Assembly (NCBI RefSeq): GCF_025751555.1
Contig: NZ_JAOWLB010000003.1
Coordinates: 62,001-126,000 of the forward strand
Direction of reading: 5' to 3'
Length of the DNA stretch: 64,000 nt
Source of the DNA: Ruegeria aquimaris
GTDB lineage: Bacteria; Pseudomonadota; Alphaproteobacteria; Rhodobacterales; Rhodobacteraceae
Shown: positions 1 through 8,396 of the stretch, piece after piece
Position numbering within the stretch: position 1 is the first letter of the stretch
How the letters are laid out: every line of letters begins with the position of its first letter
Position numbers and translations under genes: made by a program
Notes under the pieces: generated by a model
Told to the model about the DNA's origin: nothing
Databases searched by the model: none
The model's input: only the letters and a program-made list of their open reading frames with translations

Positions 1-2
1 GG

Positions 3-518
3 GGCATCGCGCCCTCGATGCTGGACGCGGTGGGGCTGAAATCGCTCTTTGCGCCATGGCTGGGCAAGGAGGAATATGCGCTGACGACGCTGGCGCTGAT
101 CTCGGTCTGGCAGTTCGTGGGTATTCCGATGATGCTGATCTATGCCGCGCTTCTGACCATCCCCGAGGAGATCCTGGAGGCGGGCGAGGTCGACGGCATC
201 ACCGGGATGTCGGCTTTCTGGAAGATCAAGCTGCCGCTGATCCTGCCCTCGATCGGGATCATCTCGATCCTGACATTTGTGGGGAACTTCAACGCGTTCG
301 ACCTGATCTATGCCGCCCAAGGGGCGCTGGCGGGTCCCGATTTCTCGACCGATATCCTCGGCACCTTCATGTATCGCACGTTCTTTGGCTTCCAGCTTCA
401 GCTTGGCGACCCGCATATGGGGTCGGCCATCGCAGGCGCCATGTTCGCGATCATCCTCTTGGGGGTCTGCATCTATCTCTTCGGCATCCAGACGCGGATG
501 CGCCGCTATCAGCTCTGA
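3..518 (+). CDS. sugar ABC transporter permease (5' truncated by window)
   Basis: Inner-membrane permease of a binding-protein-dependent sugar importer (MalF/UgpA class). The reading frame is open to the window edge and only about 171 C-terminal residues are visible; family members have about 290, so the N-terminus lies outside. The EAA loop that docks on the ATPase is clear (EAGEVDGITGMSAFWKIKLP), flanked by hydrophobic segments, with a final transmembrane helix just before the stop. It is followed after 10 bases by the second permease, then a dehydrogenase and the ATPase, so it belongs to one operon. The ATG at base 18 is internal to the frame and is not the true start. Substrate cannot be read from the sequence. 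Confidence 0.9.
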   Translation, partial: GIAPSMLDAVGLKSLFAPWLGKEEYALTTLALISVWQFVGIPMMLIYAALLTIPEEILEAGEVDGITGMSAFWKIKLPLILPSIGIISILTFVGNFNAFDLIYAAQGALAGPDFSTDILGTFMYRTFFGFQLQLGDPHMGSAIAGAMFAIILLGVCIYLFGIQTRMRRYQL

Positions 519-528
519 GGGCCCGGAC

Positions 529-1368
529 ATGAACAAGGCACGCTCAAATCCGCTCAATTCGGTGATGATGCACGGGGCGCTCATCCTCTACACGCTGATC
601 GCGCTGTTCCCGGTTTTCGTGATCCTGATCAACAGCTTCAAGACCCGCAAGGCGATCTTTCGCGAGCCGCTGGCCCTGCCGGATGCGGACAGTTTTTCGA
701 CGATCGGCTACGAGACGGTGATGAAGCAGGGGGATTTCCTGCTCTACTTCCAGAACTCGATGATCGTCACGGTGGCCTCGATCTTCTTCGTGCTGCTGTT
801 CGGCGCGATGGCGGCCTATGCGCTCAGCGAATACCGCTTTCGCGGCAACATGCTGATGGGGCTTTACCTGGCGCTTGGCATCATGATCCCGATCCGGATC
901 GGGACGGTTGCGATCCTGGAAATGATGGTGGCGACCGGCCTGGTGAATACGCTCTGGGCCCTTATCCTGGTCTATACGGCGCAGGGCCTGCCGCTGGCGG
1001 TCTTTATCCTGAGCGAGTTCATGCGGCAGGTCTCGGATGATCTGAAGAACGCGGGCCGGATCGACGGGTTGAGCGAATACACGATTTTCTTCCGGCTCGT
1101 GCTGCCACTGGTGCGCCCGGCGATGGCGACGGTCGCTGTCTTCAACATGATCCCGATCTGGAACGACCTGTGGTTCCCGCTGATCCTGGCCCCGGCTGAG
1201 GAGACCAAGACGCTGACGCTGGGCAGCCAGGTATTCATCGGCCAGTTCGTGACCGATTGGAACGCGGTGCTGTCGGCGCTGTCGATGGCGATCCTGCCGG
1301 TGCTGATCCTCTATGTGATCTTCTCGCGCCAACTGATCCGGGGCATCACATCGGGGGCCGTGAAATGA
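529..1368 (+). CDS. sugar ABC transporter permease, MalG class
   Basis: Second membrane subunit (279 residues) of the carbohydrate importer. About six transmembrane helices are visible, beginning with the hydrophobic stretch after MNKARSNPLNS. The EAA loop is present (KNAGRIDGLSEYTIFFRLVLP), as is the usual late NDLWFPLIL motif. The start is the ATG 10 bases after the previous stop; the frame extends further upstream but that part overlaps the first permease. Its stop overlaps the next start as ATGA, so translation is probably coupled. With the upstream permease and the ATPase at 2396 it forms the channel; the periplasmic binding protein must lie before the window. Confidence 0.93.
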   Translation: MNKARSNPLNSVMMHGALILYTLIALFPVFVILINSFKTRKAIFREPLALPDADSFSTIGYETVMKQGDFLLYFQNSMIVTVASIFFVLLFGAMAAYALSEYRFRGNMLMGLYLALGIMIPIRIGTVAILEMMVATGLVNTLWALILVYTAQGLPLAVFILSEFMRQVSDDLKNAGRIDGLSEYTIFFRLVLPLVRPAMATVAVFNMIPIWNDLWFPLILAPAEETKTLTLGSQVFIGQFVTDWNAVLSALSMAILPVLILYVIFSRQLIRGITSGAVK

Positions 1369-2399
1369 CGCGTGTGCTGATTGCAGGTCTGGGCAACATG
1401 GGGCTAAGCCATGCGCTGGCGCACCATGCCCATCCGGATGCCGAGATCGTGGCGCTGGTCAATCGCAGCGGGCGGGTGGACCATCCCGAGCTGGGTTCCT
1501 ATCCGGTCTATGATGACTTCGCGACGGCGCTGGCCGAAACCGCGCCCGATCTGGCGGTGATCGCCACCTATACCGACACCCACGCCGATTACGCCATTGC
1601 CGCCATGGAGGCGGGGTGTCATGTGTTCGTGGAAAAACCGCTGGCCATGACCGTGGCCGAGGCGCGGCGCGTGGTCGATACCGCAGAGCGGACCGGTCGC
1701 AAGCTGGTCGTGGGATATATCCTGCGGCATCACCCCTCCTGGGTGCGCCTGATCGAAGAGGCGCGCGGTCTTGGCGGGCCTTATGTGTTCCGCCTGAACC
1801 TGAACCAGCAATCGACCGGCCCCGAATGGGAGACCCACAAGGCGCTGATGCAAACCACCTCGCCCATCGTCGATTGCGGCGTGCACTATGTCGATGTCAT
1901 GTGTCAGATCACCGATGCGGCGCCGGTGCGGGTGCATGGCATCGGCCTGCGCCTGTCCGACGAGATTGCCCCGGACATGTACAACTACGGCCAGTTCCAG
2001 GTGACATTCGCCGATGGCTCTGTCGGCTGGTACGAAGCCGGTTGGGGCCCGATGATGTCGGAAACCGCGTTTTTCGTGAAGGATATCGTCAGCCCGCGCG
2101 GCGCGGTCTCGATCACCGATGGCAACAAGGGCGCATCCGCCGATATTGATGGCCACACCAAGGTCGGCGGCATCCTTGTCCATACGCTGACGGGCGACCG
2201 CACCATCGAGATGCCCGACGAGCCGGGTCATCAGCAGCTGTGCGATGCCGAACAGGCCTTCATGCTGCGCGCCATTGCCGAGGACATCGACCTGACCCGC
2301 CACATGAGCGACGCGGTGAACTCGCTCGGCATTTGTCTGGCCGCCGATGAAAGCATCCGCAGCGGCCAGACCATTTCGCTTGAGGAGATCCTGAAATGA
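1365..2399 (+). CDS. Gfo/Idh/MocA family NAD(P)-dependent dehydrogenase
   Basis: A 344-residue cytoplasmic oxidoreductase of the glucose-fructose oxidoreductase/inositol dehydrogenase family. The N-terminal Rossmann fold starts at once with VLIAGLGNMG, and the family EKP motif is present (VFVEKPLAM, about residue 90). The second half is the alpha/beta substrate domain. The start ATG overlaps the permease stop (ATGA) and its own stop overlaps the ATPase start in the same way. Being embedded between importer subunits suggests that it oxidises or epimerises the imported sugar or polyol. The exact substrate is unknown. Confidence 0.9.
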   Translation: MTRVLIAGLGNMGLSHALAHHAHPDAEIVALVNRSGRVDHPELGSYPVYDDFATALAETAPDLAVIATYTDTHADYAIAAMEAGCHVFVEKPLAMTVAEARRVVDTAERTGRKLVVGYILRHHPSWVRLIEEARGLGGPYVFRLNLNQQSTGPEWETHKALMQTTSPIVDCGVHYVDVMCQITDAAPVRVHGIGLRLSDEIAPDMYNYGQFQVTFADGSVGWYEAGWGPMMSETAFFVKDIVSPRGAVSITDGNKGASADIDGHTKVGGILVHTLTGDRTIEMPDEPGHQQLCDAEQAFMLRAIAEDIDLTRHMSDAVNSLGICLAADESIRSGQTISLEEILK

Positions 2400-3391
2400 C
2401 CGCCTTGTCGCTGAAGAACGTGAACAAGTCCTTTGGGGATATCCATGTCCTGAAGGATATCAACATAGAGGTGGAGGAAGGCGAGTTCGTCGTCTTTGTC
2501 GGGCCATCGGGCTGCGGCAAGTCCACGCTGTTGCGGGTGATCGCGGGGCTGGAGGATGCGACCTCGGGCGAGATTCACATCGCGGGCAATCAGGTCAACC
2601 TGACGCCGCCGTCCAAGCGCGGCATCGCGATGGTGTTCCAGAGCTATGCGCTCTATCCCCACCTCAACGTGCGGGGCAACATGACACTGGCGCTGAAACA
2701 GGAAGGCCAGCCGAAAGCGGTTATCGCAGAGCGGGTGCAGAAAGCCGCGAACATGCTGGATCTGGGTCCCTACCTCGACCGCTATCCGTCCGAACTGAGC
2801 GGTGGCCAGCGTCAGCGGGTGGCCATCGGCCGGGCCATCGTGCGCGAACCCAAGCTGTTTCTGTTCGACGAACCGCTGTCGAACCTCGATGCGGCACTGC
2901 GCATGAACACGCGGATCGAGATCGCGAACCTGCACAGCCAGCTGGGCGCCTCGATGATCTATGTCACCCATGACCAGACCGAGGCGATGACGCTGGCCGA
3001 CAAGATCGTCGTTCTGCGCGATGGCCGGGTCGAGCAGATCGGCAGCCCGATGGAGCTCTACAACAACCCCGCCAATCAGTTTGTTGCGGGGTTCCTCGGC
3101 GCGCCGTCGATGAATTTCTTTCCTGCCGAACTGTTGGGCGCGGGCGGTGAGCGCACAATGGGTATCCGGCCCGAGGATCTGTTCATCGCCGAGGATGGCC
3201 CGCTTTCGGTACAGGTTCGCCATGTCGAGCATCTGGGCGGCGATACGAATGTCATCGCCCGTCTCGACGGCCATCAGATCACCGCACGGCTCTTTGGCCA
3301 GCATCAGGTGGCCGAGGGCGAAAACCTGCGGCTGGGGTTCAAGCCGGAAAGCACCTATGCGTTCGACCGCGAAGGCCAGCGTTTGCGTTAG
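2396..3391 (+). CDS. sugar ABC transporter ATPase, MalK/UgpC class
   Basis: A 331-residue cytoplasmic ATPase that energises the importer. All nucleotide-binding motifs are intact: Walker A GPSGCGKST (about residues 38-46), signature LSGGQRQR, Walker B LFLFDEP, D-loop SNLD and the H-loop histidine in YVTHDQTEA. A short TOBE/OB regulatory tail follows (MGIRPEDLF onward); the protein is somewhat shorter than the usual 350-370. It is the last gene of the operon. Its TAG stop overlaps by four bases the stop of the oppositely transcribed membrane protein, so the two transcription units collide tail to tail. Confidence 0.95.
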   Translation: MTALSLKNVNKSFGDIHVLKDINIEVEEGEFVVFVGPSGCGKSTLLRVIAGLEDATSGEIHIAGNQVNLTPPSKRGIAMVFQSYALYPHLNVRGNMTLALKQEGQPKAVIAERVQKAANMLDLGPYLDRYPSELSGGQRQRVAIGRAIVREPKLFLFDEPLSNLDAALRMNTRIEIANLHSQLGASMIYVTHDQTEAMTLADKIVVLRDGRVEQIGSPMELYNNPANQFVAGFLGAPSMNFFPAELLGAGGERTMGIRPEDLFIAEDGPLSVQVRHVEHLGGDTNVIARLDGHQITARLFGQHQVAEGENLRLGFKPESTYAFDREGQRLR

Positions 3392-4779
3392 AGAACAAAA
3401 CCGTAGACCAGGACCCAGACCGTCAGCAGGCAGGCCGTGACCAGGAAGTAGCCGCCGTTCCATTTCAGCCCGACATGCAGCGCGCTGACGTTTGCAAAGG
3501 CCCCGATCAGCAGGGTTGTCGCCGTAAAGGGCGAGGTTGCCCCGCTGAGCGCCCAGCCAGAGGCGATGGCAATCACCAATGCGGAGGGTGCCACGCCGAG
3601 GGTCTCGGGCGCCGGGATGAGCGGCGCGATCAGCGTCACCGCGAGGATGGGGTTCATGCCGATCTGCCCGAGAAGCGGTATCATCCACACCAGCATCGCC
3701 AGCACGAGCCACGGCGGCAACACCCCCATGTCGAAACCCGCGGCTCTTACCATCGGTTGCAGCAGGGGCGCCCCGACCGTCCCGATGTAGCCCGCCATCA
3801 TCAGCAGAACGATCTCTCCGCGATAGGCTGGCAGTTCCTTGCCAAGAAAGCGACGCGCGCGCAGGCGTAGTGAGGTCTCGGGACCCGCGCTGCGGTGCTG
3901 AAGCCCCGCCCAGGCGATGGCAATCGTGGGAACAGCGAGCATCACCACGCCGACCACGCGGACATCCAGCCAGGCATGAAACCCCAGTACCGTCACCGCC
4001 AGCAACGCCAGCAGCACGAAGAGCGGCGCAAGCAGCGCCCAGGACCCTTCGACGGGCGCACGTTTGGGCGGGTTCGCCAGTCTCGGTTTGAAGATGATGT
4101 CCATCGCCCACCCGGTCAGCAGGATGATCGCCGCCGATCCCAACCCGGGCACGACCGACGTGGCCCAAGAGGCGCCGGGGACAACCGCCGTGGTGATCGC
4201 CATCGCAAAGGCCAGAGGCGACCAGGGCAGCGACGAGATGAACCCGCGCTGGATCGCAAGCAGCATCCGGCGGGTCCGTAGCGACCGGATCAGCGGGTCG
4301 GCCTCGGACCGCGCCGATTGCGCCGCGAGACCGCCCAGAAGGGAGATGGAGCCGTAGTTGATCAGCAAGGCAAAGAGGTGACCGCCCACTGTCAGCGCGG
4401 CGTATCTGCGCCCCGGTGGCTGACTGGCAAGAAATCGGCCCGTGCGTTGCAACGCGGGGGAGGTCTCGGCCACATTTCGCAAGGTCGACAGCGCCGTAAA
4501 GAACGCCGCGATAAAGGCTGCCTTATCCAGACCGTCGAGCGACAGGCGCAGCCAATCCTGACCCGCCGCGGCAAGCCAGACCGACAGCGCGATCCCGGTG
4601 ACAATGAACGCCTTGCGCGTGGCACGCACACGTGACCCAAGCAGAAGCAGGATGGCAAGCGCAACGCCCTGGATCAGCAGGGGCGGCACATCCACCCCCC
4701 ATTCCCGGAAGCCAAAACCAAGGGTGAGCAAAACCAGCAAAACAGCGGCCGCGCTGTCGAGTATTCGTGAAATCATCAT
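3388..4779 (-). CDS. polytopic inner-membrane protein, possible ion-transporter-superfamily permease
   Basis: A roughly 463-residue very hydrophobic protein with about ten to twelve predicted membrane spans. I do not recognise a named family with certainty. The late segment GQIGMNPILAVTLIAPLIP and the SGATSPFTATT re-entrant-like stretch resemble the repeated hairpins of DctM/CitT/ArsB-type secondary carriers, which is the basis for the tentative call. I chose the ATG at 4779 (MMISRILD) because the upstream extension of the frame is not hydrophobic and looks non-coding; the codon at 4776 is equally possible and neither has a strong ribosome site. It is divergent from the radical SAM gene, so the two may share control. 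Confidence 0.55.
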   Translation of the reverse strand: MMISRILDSAAAVLLVLLTLGFGFREWGVDVPPLLIQGVALAILLLLGSRVRATRKAFIVTGIALSVWLAAAGQDWLRLSLDGLDKAAFIAAFFTALSTLRNVAETSPALQRTGRFLASQPPGRRYAALTVGGHLFALLINYGSISLLGGLAAQSARSEADPLIRSLRTRRMLLAIQRGFISSLPWSPLAFAMAITTAVVPGASWATSVVPGLGSAAIILLTGWAMDIIFKPRLANPPKRAPVEGSWALLAPLFVLLALLAVTVLGFHAWLDVRVVGVVMLAVPTIAIAWAGLQHRSAGPETSLRLRARRFLGKELPAYRGEIVLLMMAGYIGTVGAPLLQPMVRAAGFDMGVLPPWLVLAMLVWMIPLLGQIGMNPILAVTLIAPLIPAPETLGVAPSALVIAIASGWALSGATSPFTATTLLIGAFANVSALHVGLKWNGGYFLVTACLLTVWVLVYGFVL

Positions 4780-5050
4780 GGGCAATCCAGCCGGGCGGGG
4801 TGCAGGCGTGCGTTCACCCAGCTTACCGGCTTCTTCCACCGCGCCAAGGTGGAAAAGACCGGCTCGTTCGAACCCTGGCCAAAGGCGTGATCCTGTGCGG
4901 GTGCTGTCCGGGGCCGAAGTATCCCAAGCCTGCGGCCAAAAGCGCCTCGAACCCGGCCATGCCTCGATCATGGAATGGAACACCAGACAAGGTTTGACTT
5001 GCAAATGCAGCATGGGTCAACCTGCAACCGGGTTAACAAGGGGTCGCTGC

Positions 5051-6505
5051 ATGGATTGCCATTCGAACCACAGCGTCTTTCTGCGTTCGGACGGGTCTCT
5101 GGCCTGCTGGGACGATGCGGGCAGCAGGTTGACGCTCAGCGCGTTCGATCCTGACAAGGACTATTCCAGGGACGTTGTTTTTGGCCCCGTTTTCAAGGAA
5201 ATTCGGAGCAAGCTCGCCCGCGAGGAGATGCCCTTTCCAGACTATTGCGGCGATTGCCTGATCCTGGCCAGCGGCGCCTGTTTCAACCCCGAATGGCAAA
5301 GGCGCAAGGAACTCCTGATCTTTCAGGTGGAACCCTCCATCGCCTGTACGCTCGAATGTCCGGGCTGCATGACCTTTGCCGAGAGACGATTACGCCACGG
5401 GCGCGCCGGGCATCTCGATATCGCGATATTCGAAAAATACCTGGCCGATTTCAAGGCGGACGGGGTTTCGATCCGGACCATCGACTTTCAAGGCCATGGG
5501 GAACCCCTGCTGAACCGCAATGTTTGGAAGATGGCGGGCCTGGCGAAATCCTACTTCCCGGACGCCAATATCTCGATGTGCACGAATGCGCACGGCACCT
5601 ATGACCCCGCTCAGGTGCATTCTGGCATAGACGAGGTGATGTTCGCCATCGACGGCGTTGACCAAGAGAGTTTCGAAACCTACCGGGTCCGGGGGAGTTT
5701 CGACCGGGCCTATGGGTTCATGAAATCCTTCTGCCAGGGCGCCATCGCCGAGGGACGACCGATCGGAACCATCTGGAAGTACATCCTGTTCGACTGCAAC
5801 AACAGCCCCGCGCAATTGATCCGCGCGCAAGAACTAGCCGCAGAGGCAGGGGTTCAGGAACTCTTGTTCATCAACACCCAGCTTGGCCTGAAATCCTCGA
5901 GAATCCTGTCTCTGGAAGATATTCCCAGGGTCGACACCGGCGTGAAGCTGCGGATATCGGACTATCTGTCGAACTTCCACGATACCTTGCACAGCATCGA
6001 CAGGGCCCGCGCCGCCTTGATGCGGGGGAACACTGAGAAGGCGGCGGCGCAACTCTTGTTCGCCACGAACATGATCCGCCGTCGATTCGAATGTATCGAA
6101 ACGGGCGACCGGGTGCCCGCTGAGTATCAGGCCCTTGTCTATGAAATCCTCGATCTGGCGAAACACGAAGTGATCGACGCTGGAACGCGGCAGACGATCC
6201 GGGGCGCATTGCATGCCGTCCATGACAAGCTTGACCTTGGCCTTCCGGGTGCCAAGGACCTGTTGATCGCCTGGAAGACGGACGAGATCGCGCGTCTTGC
6301 GGACCGGATGGGTCGGCGCCCCAGGCGCGGCCCCGTCTCGCTGGCCAGATCGCTGGTGGAAAGCGGGCTTCGCCTGTATGAGCGCAAGACCGACCAACGC
6401 CTGATGGAGGCGCGGAACCTGATTATCTGGTGGAAGTCGAAAGAGGTGATCCGGCTGGCGGCACGGCTGGATCGGACACCCCAGCCAGACGTTTCGGTCA
6501 TGTGA
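5051..6505 (+). CDS. radical SAM protein with N-terminal SPASM-like cysteines
   Basis: A 484-residue radical S-adenosylmethionine enzyme. The 4Fe-4S/SAM motif is CTLECPGC (Cys99, Cys103, Cys106), followed by the SAM-binding GHGEPLL (about residues 148-154). Before the core sit Cys3, Cys19, Cys66, Cys69 and Cys77 in an arrangement (RSDGSLAC, then CGDC..GAC) that resembles the auxiliary-cluster SPASM domain normally found after the core. The last 170 residues are helical and charged. The start was chosen at 5051 because AAGGGG lies seven bases upstream; an in-frame ATG at 5012 would add two coding cysteines in RCMDC. No peptide precursor is evident nearby. Substrate unknown. Confidence 0.75.
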   Translation: MDCHSNHSVFLRSDGSLACWDDAGSRLTLSAFDPDKDYSRDVVFGPVFKEIRSKLAREEMPFPDYCGDCLILASGACFNPEWQRRKELLIFQVEPSIACTLECPGCMTFAERRLRHGRAGHLDIAIFEKYLADFKADGVSIRTIDFQGHGEPLLNRNVWKMAGLAKSYFPDANISMCTNAHGTYDPAQVHSGIDEVMFAIDGVDQESFETYRVRGSFDRAYGFMKSFCQGAIAEGRPIGTIWKYILFDCNNSPAQLIRAQELAAEAGVQELLFINTQLGLKSSRILSLEDIPRVDTGVKLRISDYLSNFHDTLHSIDRARAALMRGNTEKAAAQLLFATNMIRRRFECIETGDRVPAEYQALVYEILDLAKHEVIDAGTRQTIRGALHAVHDKLDLGLPGAKDLLIAWKTDEIARLADRMGRRPRRGPVSLARSLVESGLRLYERKTDQRLMEARNLIIWWKSKEVIRLAARLDRTPQPDVSVM

Positions 6506-6547
6506 ACGTCTGTTTGCGCGAAACCCGCCTGACGTTGCGGCGGCGAT

Positions 6548-6564
6548 ATGCAACCATTTTGCAT
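6548..6564. promoter_or_regulatory. inverted repeat at the LysR start (candidate autoregulatory site)
   Basis: ATGCAA-CCATT-TTGCAT is a perfect 17-base interrupted palindrome that overlaps the start codon of the LysR gene at 6563. LysR regulators commonly bind such T-N11-A inverted repeats at their own promoter. The site favours the start at 6563 over the in-frame ATG at 6548. Functional role is inferred. Confidence 0.4.
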
Positions 6565-7453
6565 GAGCAGAATCAGCCTCGAACAAATCCGTGCCTTCCT
6601 TCAGGTCGTGCGATTGGGTGGCGTCGGCAAGGCGGCCGAGGGTATGCACCTGACGCAACCGGCCGTGACGGCGCGGATCCGCAACCTTGAACAGACGGTG
6701 GGAGCCGAATTGTTCGACCGGACCGGCGGCGGCATGCGACTGACCAAGCGCGGCGAGATGCTGGTCAGCCATGCCGAGCGGTTCGAGCATCTCTATGGCC
6801 TGCTGGAGCGCGACGTCATCGCACCCGAGAGCATCGAGGGGCGGCTGCGGCTGGGGGTCTCGGAAACGGTTGCCCAATGCTGGCTGGCCGAACTGGTCGC
6901 CCGGCTGCACGCGGTCTATCCCCGGCTGGAAATCGAGTTCAACGTCGATGTCTCCATCAATCTGCGCAATGCGCTTCTGAACCGTTCAGTCGATCTCGCG
7001 ATCCTGCTGGGGCCGGTTTCCGAGTATTCGGTCGAGAATGTCGAGTTGCCCGGGTTCGATCTGGCCTGGTACGTGTCCTGCCGGGCGGAGCGGTGCGACG
7101 ATCCTTCGCTGTACCTGCATCGCCCGATCCTGGCCTATGCTCGCAACACCCGCCCGTTCCGCGAGTTGCGCGAGATGCTGTTCGAACGGATAGGTCCGGA
7201 CGTCTCGATGTTTCCCTCGTCGTCACTCTCTACCTGTTTCCGACTGGTCGAGGACAATCTGGGCGTCGCCGCCCTGCCCCAGGCGCTGGGGCGGGAGTAT
7301 GTCGAAACGGGCCGCATTCGCGAATTCGATCCCGGCTGGATACCACCGCCCTTGCGGTTTACCGCCTCTTACCTGGCGGAGCCGAAAAGCAAGATGGTCG
7401 AGACCGCCGCCGGACTGGCACAAGAGGTCGCCGAGCGGTTCGCTCTGTCATAA
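6563..7453 (+). CDS. LysR family transcriptional regulator
   Basis: A 296-residue LysR-type DNA-binding regulator. The N-terminal winged helix-turn-helix is classic: SLEQIRAFLQVVRLGGVGKAAE, then LTQPAVTARIRNLE and GAELFDRTGGG. The remainder is the periplasmic-binding-protein-like effector domain. The start at 6563 (MSRISLEQ) aligns with the family. It reads toward the DUF1445/TRAP operon, separated from it by an AT-rich gap of 84 bases, so it probably controls that operon in response to its substrate. The 57-base gap after the radical SAM gene makes a separate promoter likely. Confidence 0.93.
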   Translation: MSRISLEQIRAFLQVVRLGGVGKAAEGMHLTQPAVTARIRNLEQTVGAELFDRTGGGMRLTKRGEMLVSHAERFEHLYGLLERDVIAPESIEGRLRLGVSETVAQCWLAELVARLHAVYPRLEIEFNVDVSINLRNALLNRSVDLAILLGPVSEYSVENVELPGFDLAWYVSCRAERCDDPSLYLHRPILAYARNTRPFRELREMLFERIGPDVSMFPSSSLSTCFRLVEDNLGVAALPQALGREYVETGRIREFDPGWIPPPLRFTASYLAEPKSKMVETAAGLAQEVAERFALS

Positions 7454-7465
7454 AATTTGTTTATC

Positions 7466-7481
7466 AATTTTTGCCAAAATT
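7466..7481. promoter_or_regulatory. AT-rich inverted repeat upstream of the DUF1445/TRAP operon
   Basis: AATTTT-TGCC-AAAATT is a perfect 16-base interrupted palindrome in the AT-rich gap between the LysR gene and the DUF1445 gene. It could be the operator for the adjacent LysR regulator or part of a weak terminator for it. The local base composition differs sharply from the surrounding GC-rich coding DNA, as expected for a promoter region. Confidence 0.4.
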
Positions 7482-7537
7482 ATGAATTTGCCGCTATGGG
7501 ATAGTTTTGCCACCCTTTGACAAAGGGAGGCGACAAG

Positions 7538-8356
7538 GTGACCACAGACCACGAAAGACTGCGGCGCGCGGAAACAGCCGAGGTGCGGAGCGAGATACGG
7601 GCAGGCCGATATCGCGCCCATACGGCCGGGCTGGGGCTGGGGTTTCTGCAAACCAACCTCGCCATTCTGCCCGCGGCGTTTGCGCTTGATTTCATGCGAT
7701 ATTGCCAGCGCAATCCCAAGCCCTGCCCGCTAGTCGGTGTCTCGGACACCGGCAACCCGATGATGTTCACGCTGGGGCGCGATATCGACATCCGCACCGA
7801 CGTGCCTGCCTATAACATCTACCGCGAGGGTCGTCTGGATCACAGCACCCCGAGCATCGAAGACACCTGGCGCGCGGATATGGTGGCCTTTGCGCTCGGC
7901 TGTTCCTTTACCTTTGAACGGGCGCTGATCGAGGCGGGCATCCCGGTCTGGCATATCGACAATGACAGGACCGTGCCGATGTTCCGCTCGAACATCGACA
8001 CGGTTCCCGCCGGTCCGTTCAGCGGCAAGATGGTGGTCAGCATGCGCGGCATAGCCGCCGACCGGGTCGCCGACGCCATCGAAATCTCGCGCCGCTATCC
8101 GCTGGCGCATGGCGCGCCGGTGCATGCCGGAGATCCGGACGCGATCGGCATATCGGATATCGCGCGGCCGGACTGGGGCGATCCGGCCCCGATCGGCGAA
8201 GGACTGGTGCCCGTGTTCTGGGCCTGCGGCGTGACCCCGCAGGTCGCGATCGAAACGGCGGCGATCCCGCTTTGCATCACCCACAAGCCGGGTCACATGC
8301 TGATCACCGACATTCCCGAGGACGCCGAGGTTCCGGTACTTCGTCCAACCTCTTGA
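7538..8356 (+). CDS. DUF1445 family protein (D-glutamate cyclase-like, putative hydro-lyase)
   Basis: A 272-residue soluble protein of the DUF1445/YcsI family. The one characterised member type is D-glutamate cyclase, which turns D-glutamate into 5-oxo-D-proline; other members are annotated only as putative hydro-lyases. Recognisable stretches are ILPAAFALDFMRYCQRNPKP, the DTGNP segment, FALGCSFTFE and the C-terminal CITHKPGHMLITD. The GTG at 7538 is chosen because GGGAGG sits seven bases upstream; a TTG at 7517 is also in frame. It heads an operon with the three TRAP subunits, which suggests it acts on the imported organic or amino acid. Confidence 0.82.
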   Translation: MTTDHERLRRAETAEVRSEIRAGRYRAHTAGLGLGFLQTNLAILPAAFALDFMRYCQRNPKPCPLVGVSDTGNPMMFTLGRDIDIRTDVPAYNIYREGRLDHSTPSIEDTWRADMVAFALGCSFTFERALIEAGIPVWHIDNDRTVPMFRSNIDTVPAGPFSGKMVVSMRGIAADRVADAIEISRRYPLAHGAPVHAGDPDAIGISDIARPDWGDPAPIGEGLVPVFWACGVTPQVAIETAAIPLCITHKPGHMLITDIPEDAEVPVLRPTS

Positions 8357-8396
8357 CCACAAACCAATGATAACCAAGAACAACATGGAGACACTC

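Noticed and set aside
2231-4168. 645-codon open frame on the - strand
   Set aside because: Runs across the sugar ATPase (antisense) and into another frame of the membrane protein; no domain.
4598-5010. Long N-terminal extension of the radical SAM protein
   Set aside because: Arg/Ser/Pro-rich and overlapping the divergent membrane protein start; no ribosome site.
4993-5020. TTGACT and GTCAA imperfect inverted repeat before the radical SAM gene as promoter
   Set aside because: No acceptable -10 at the right distance; too weak to list as a feature.
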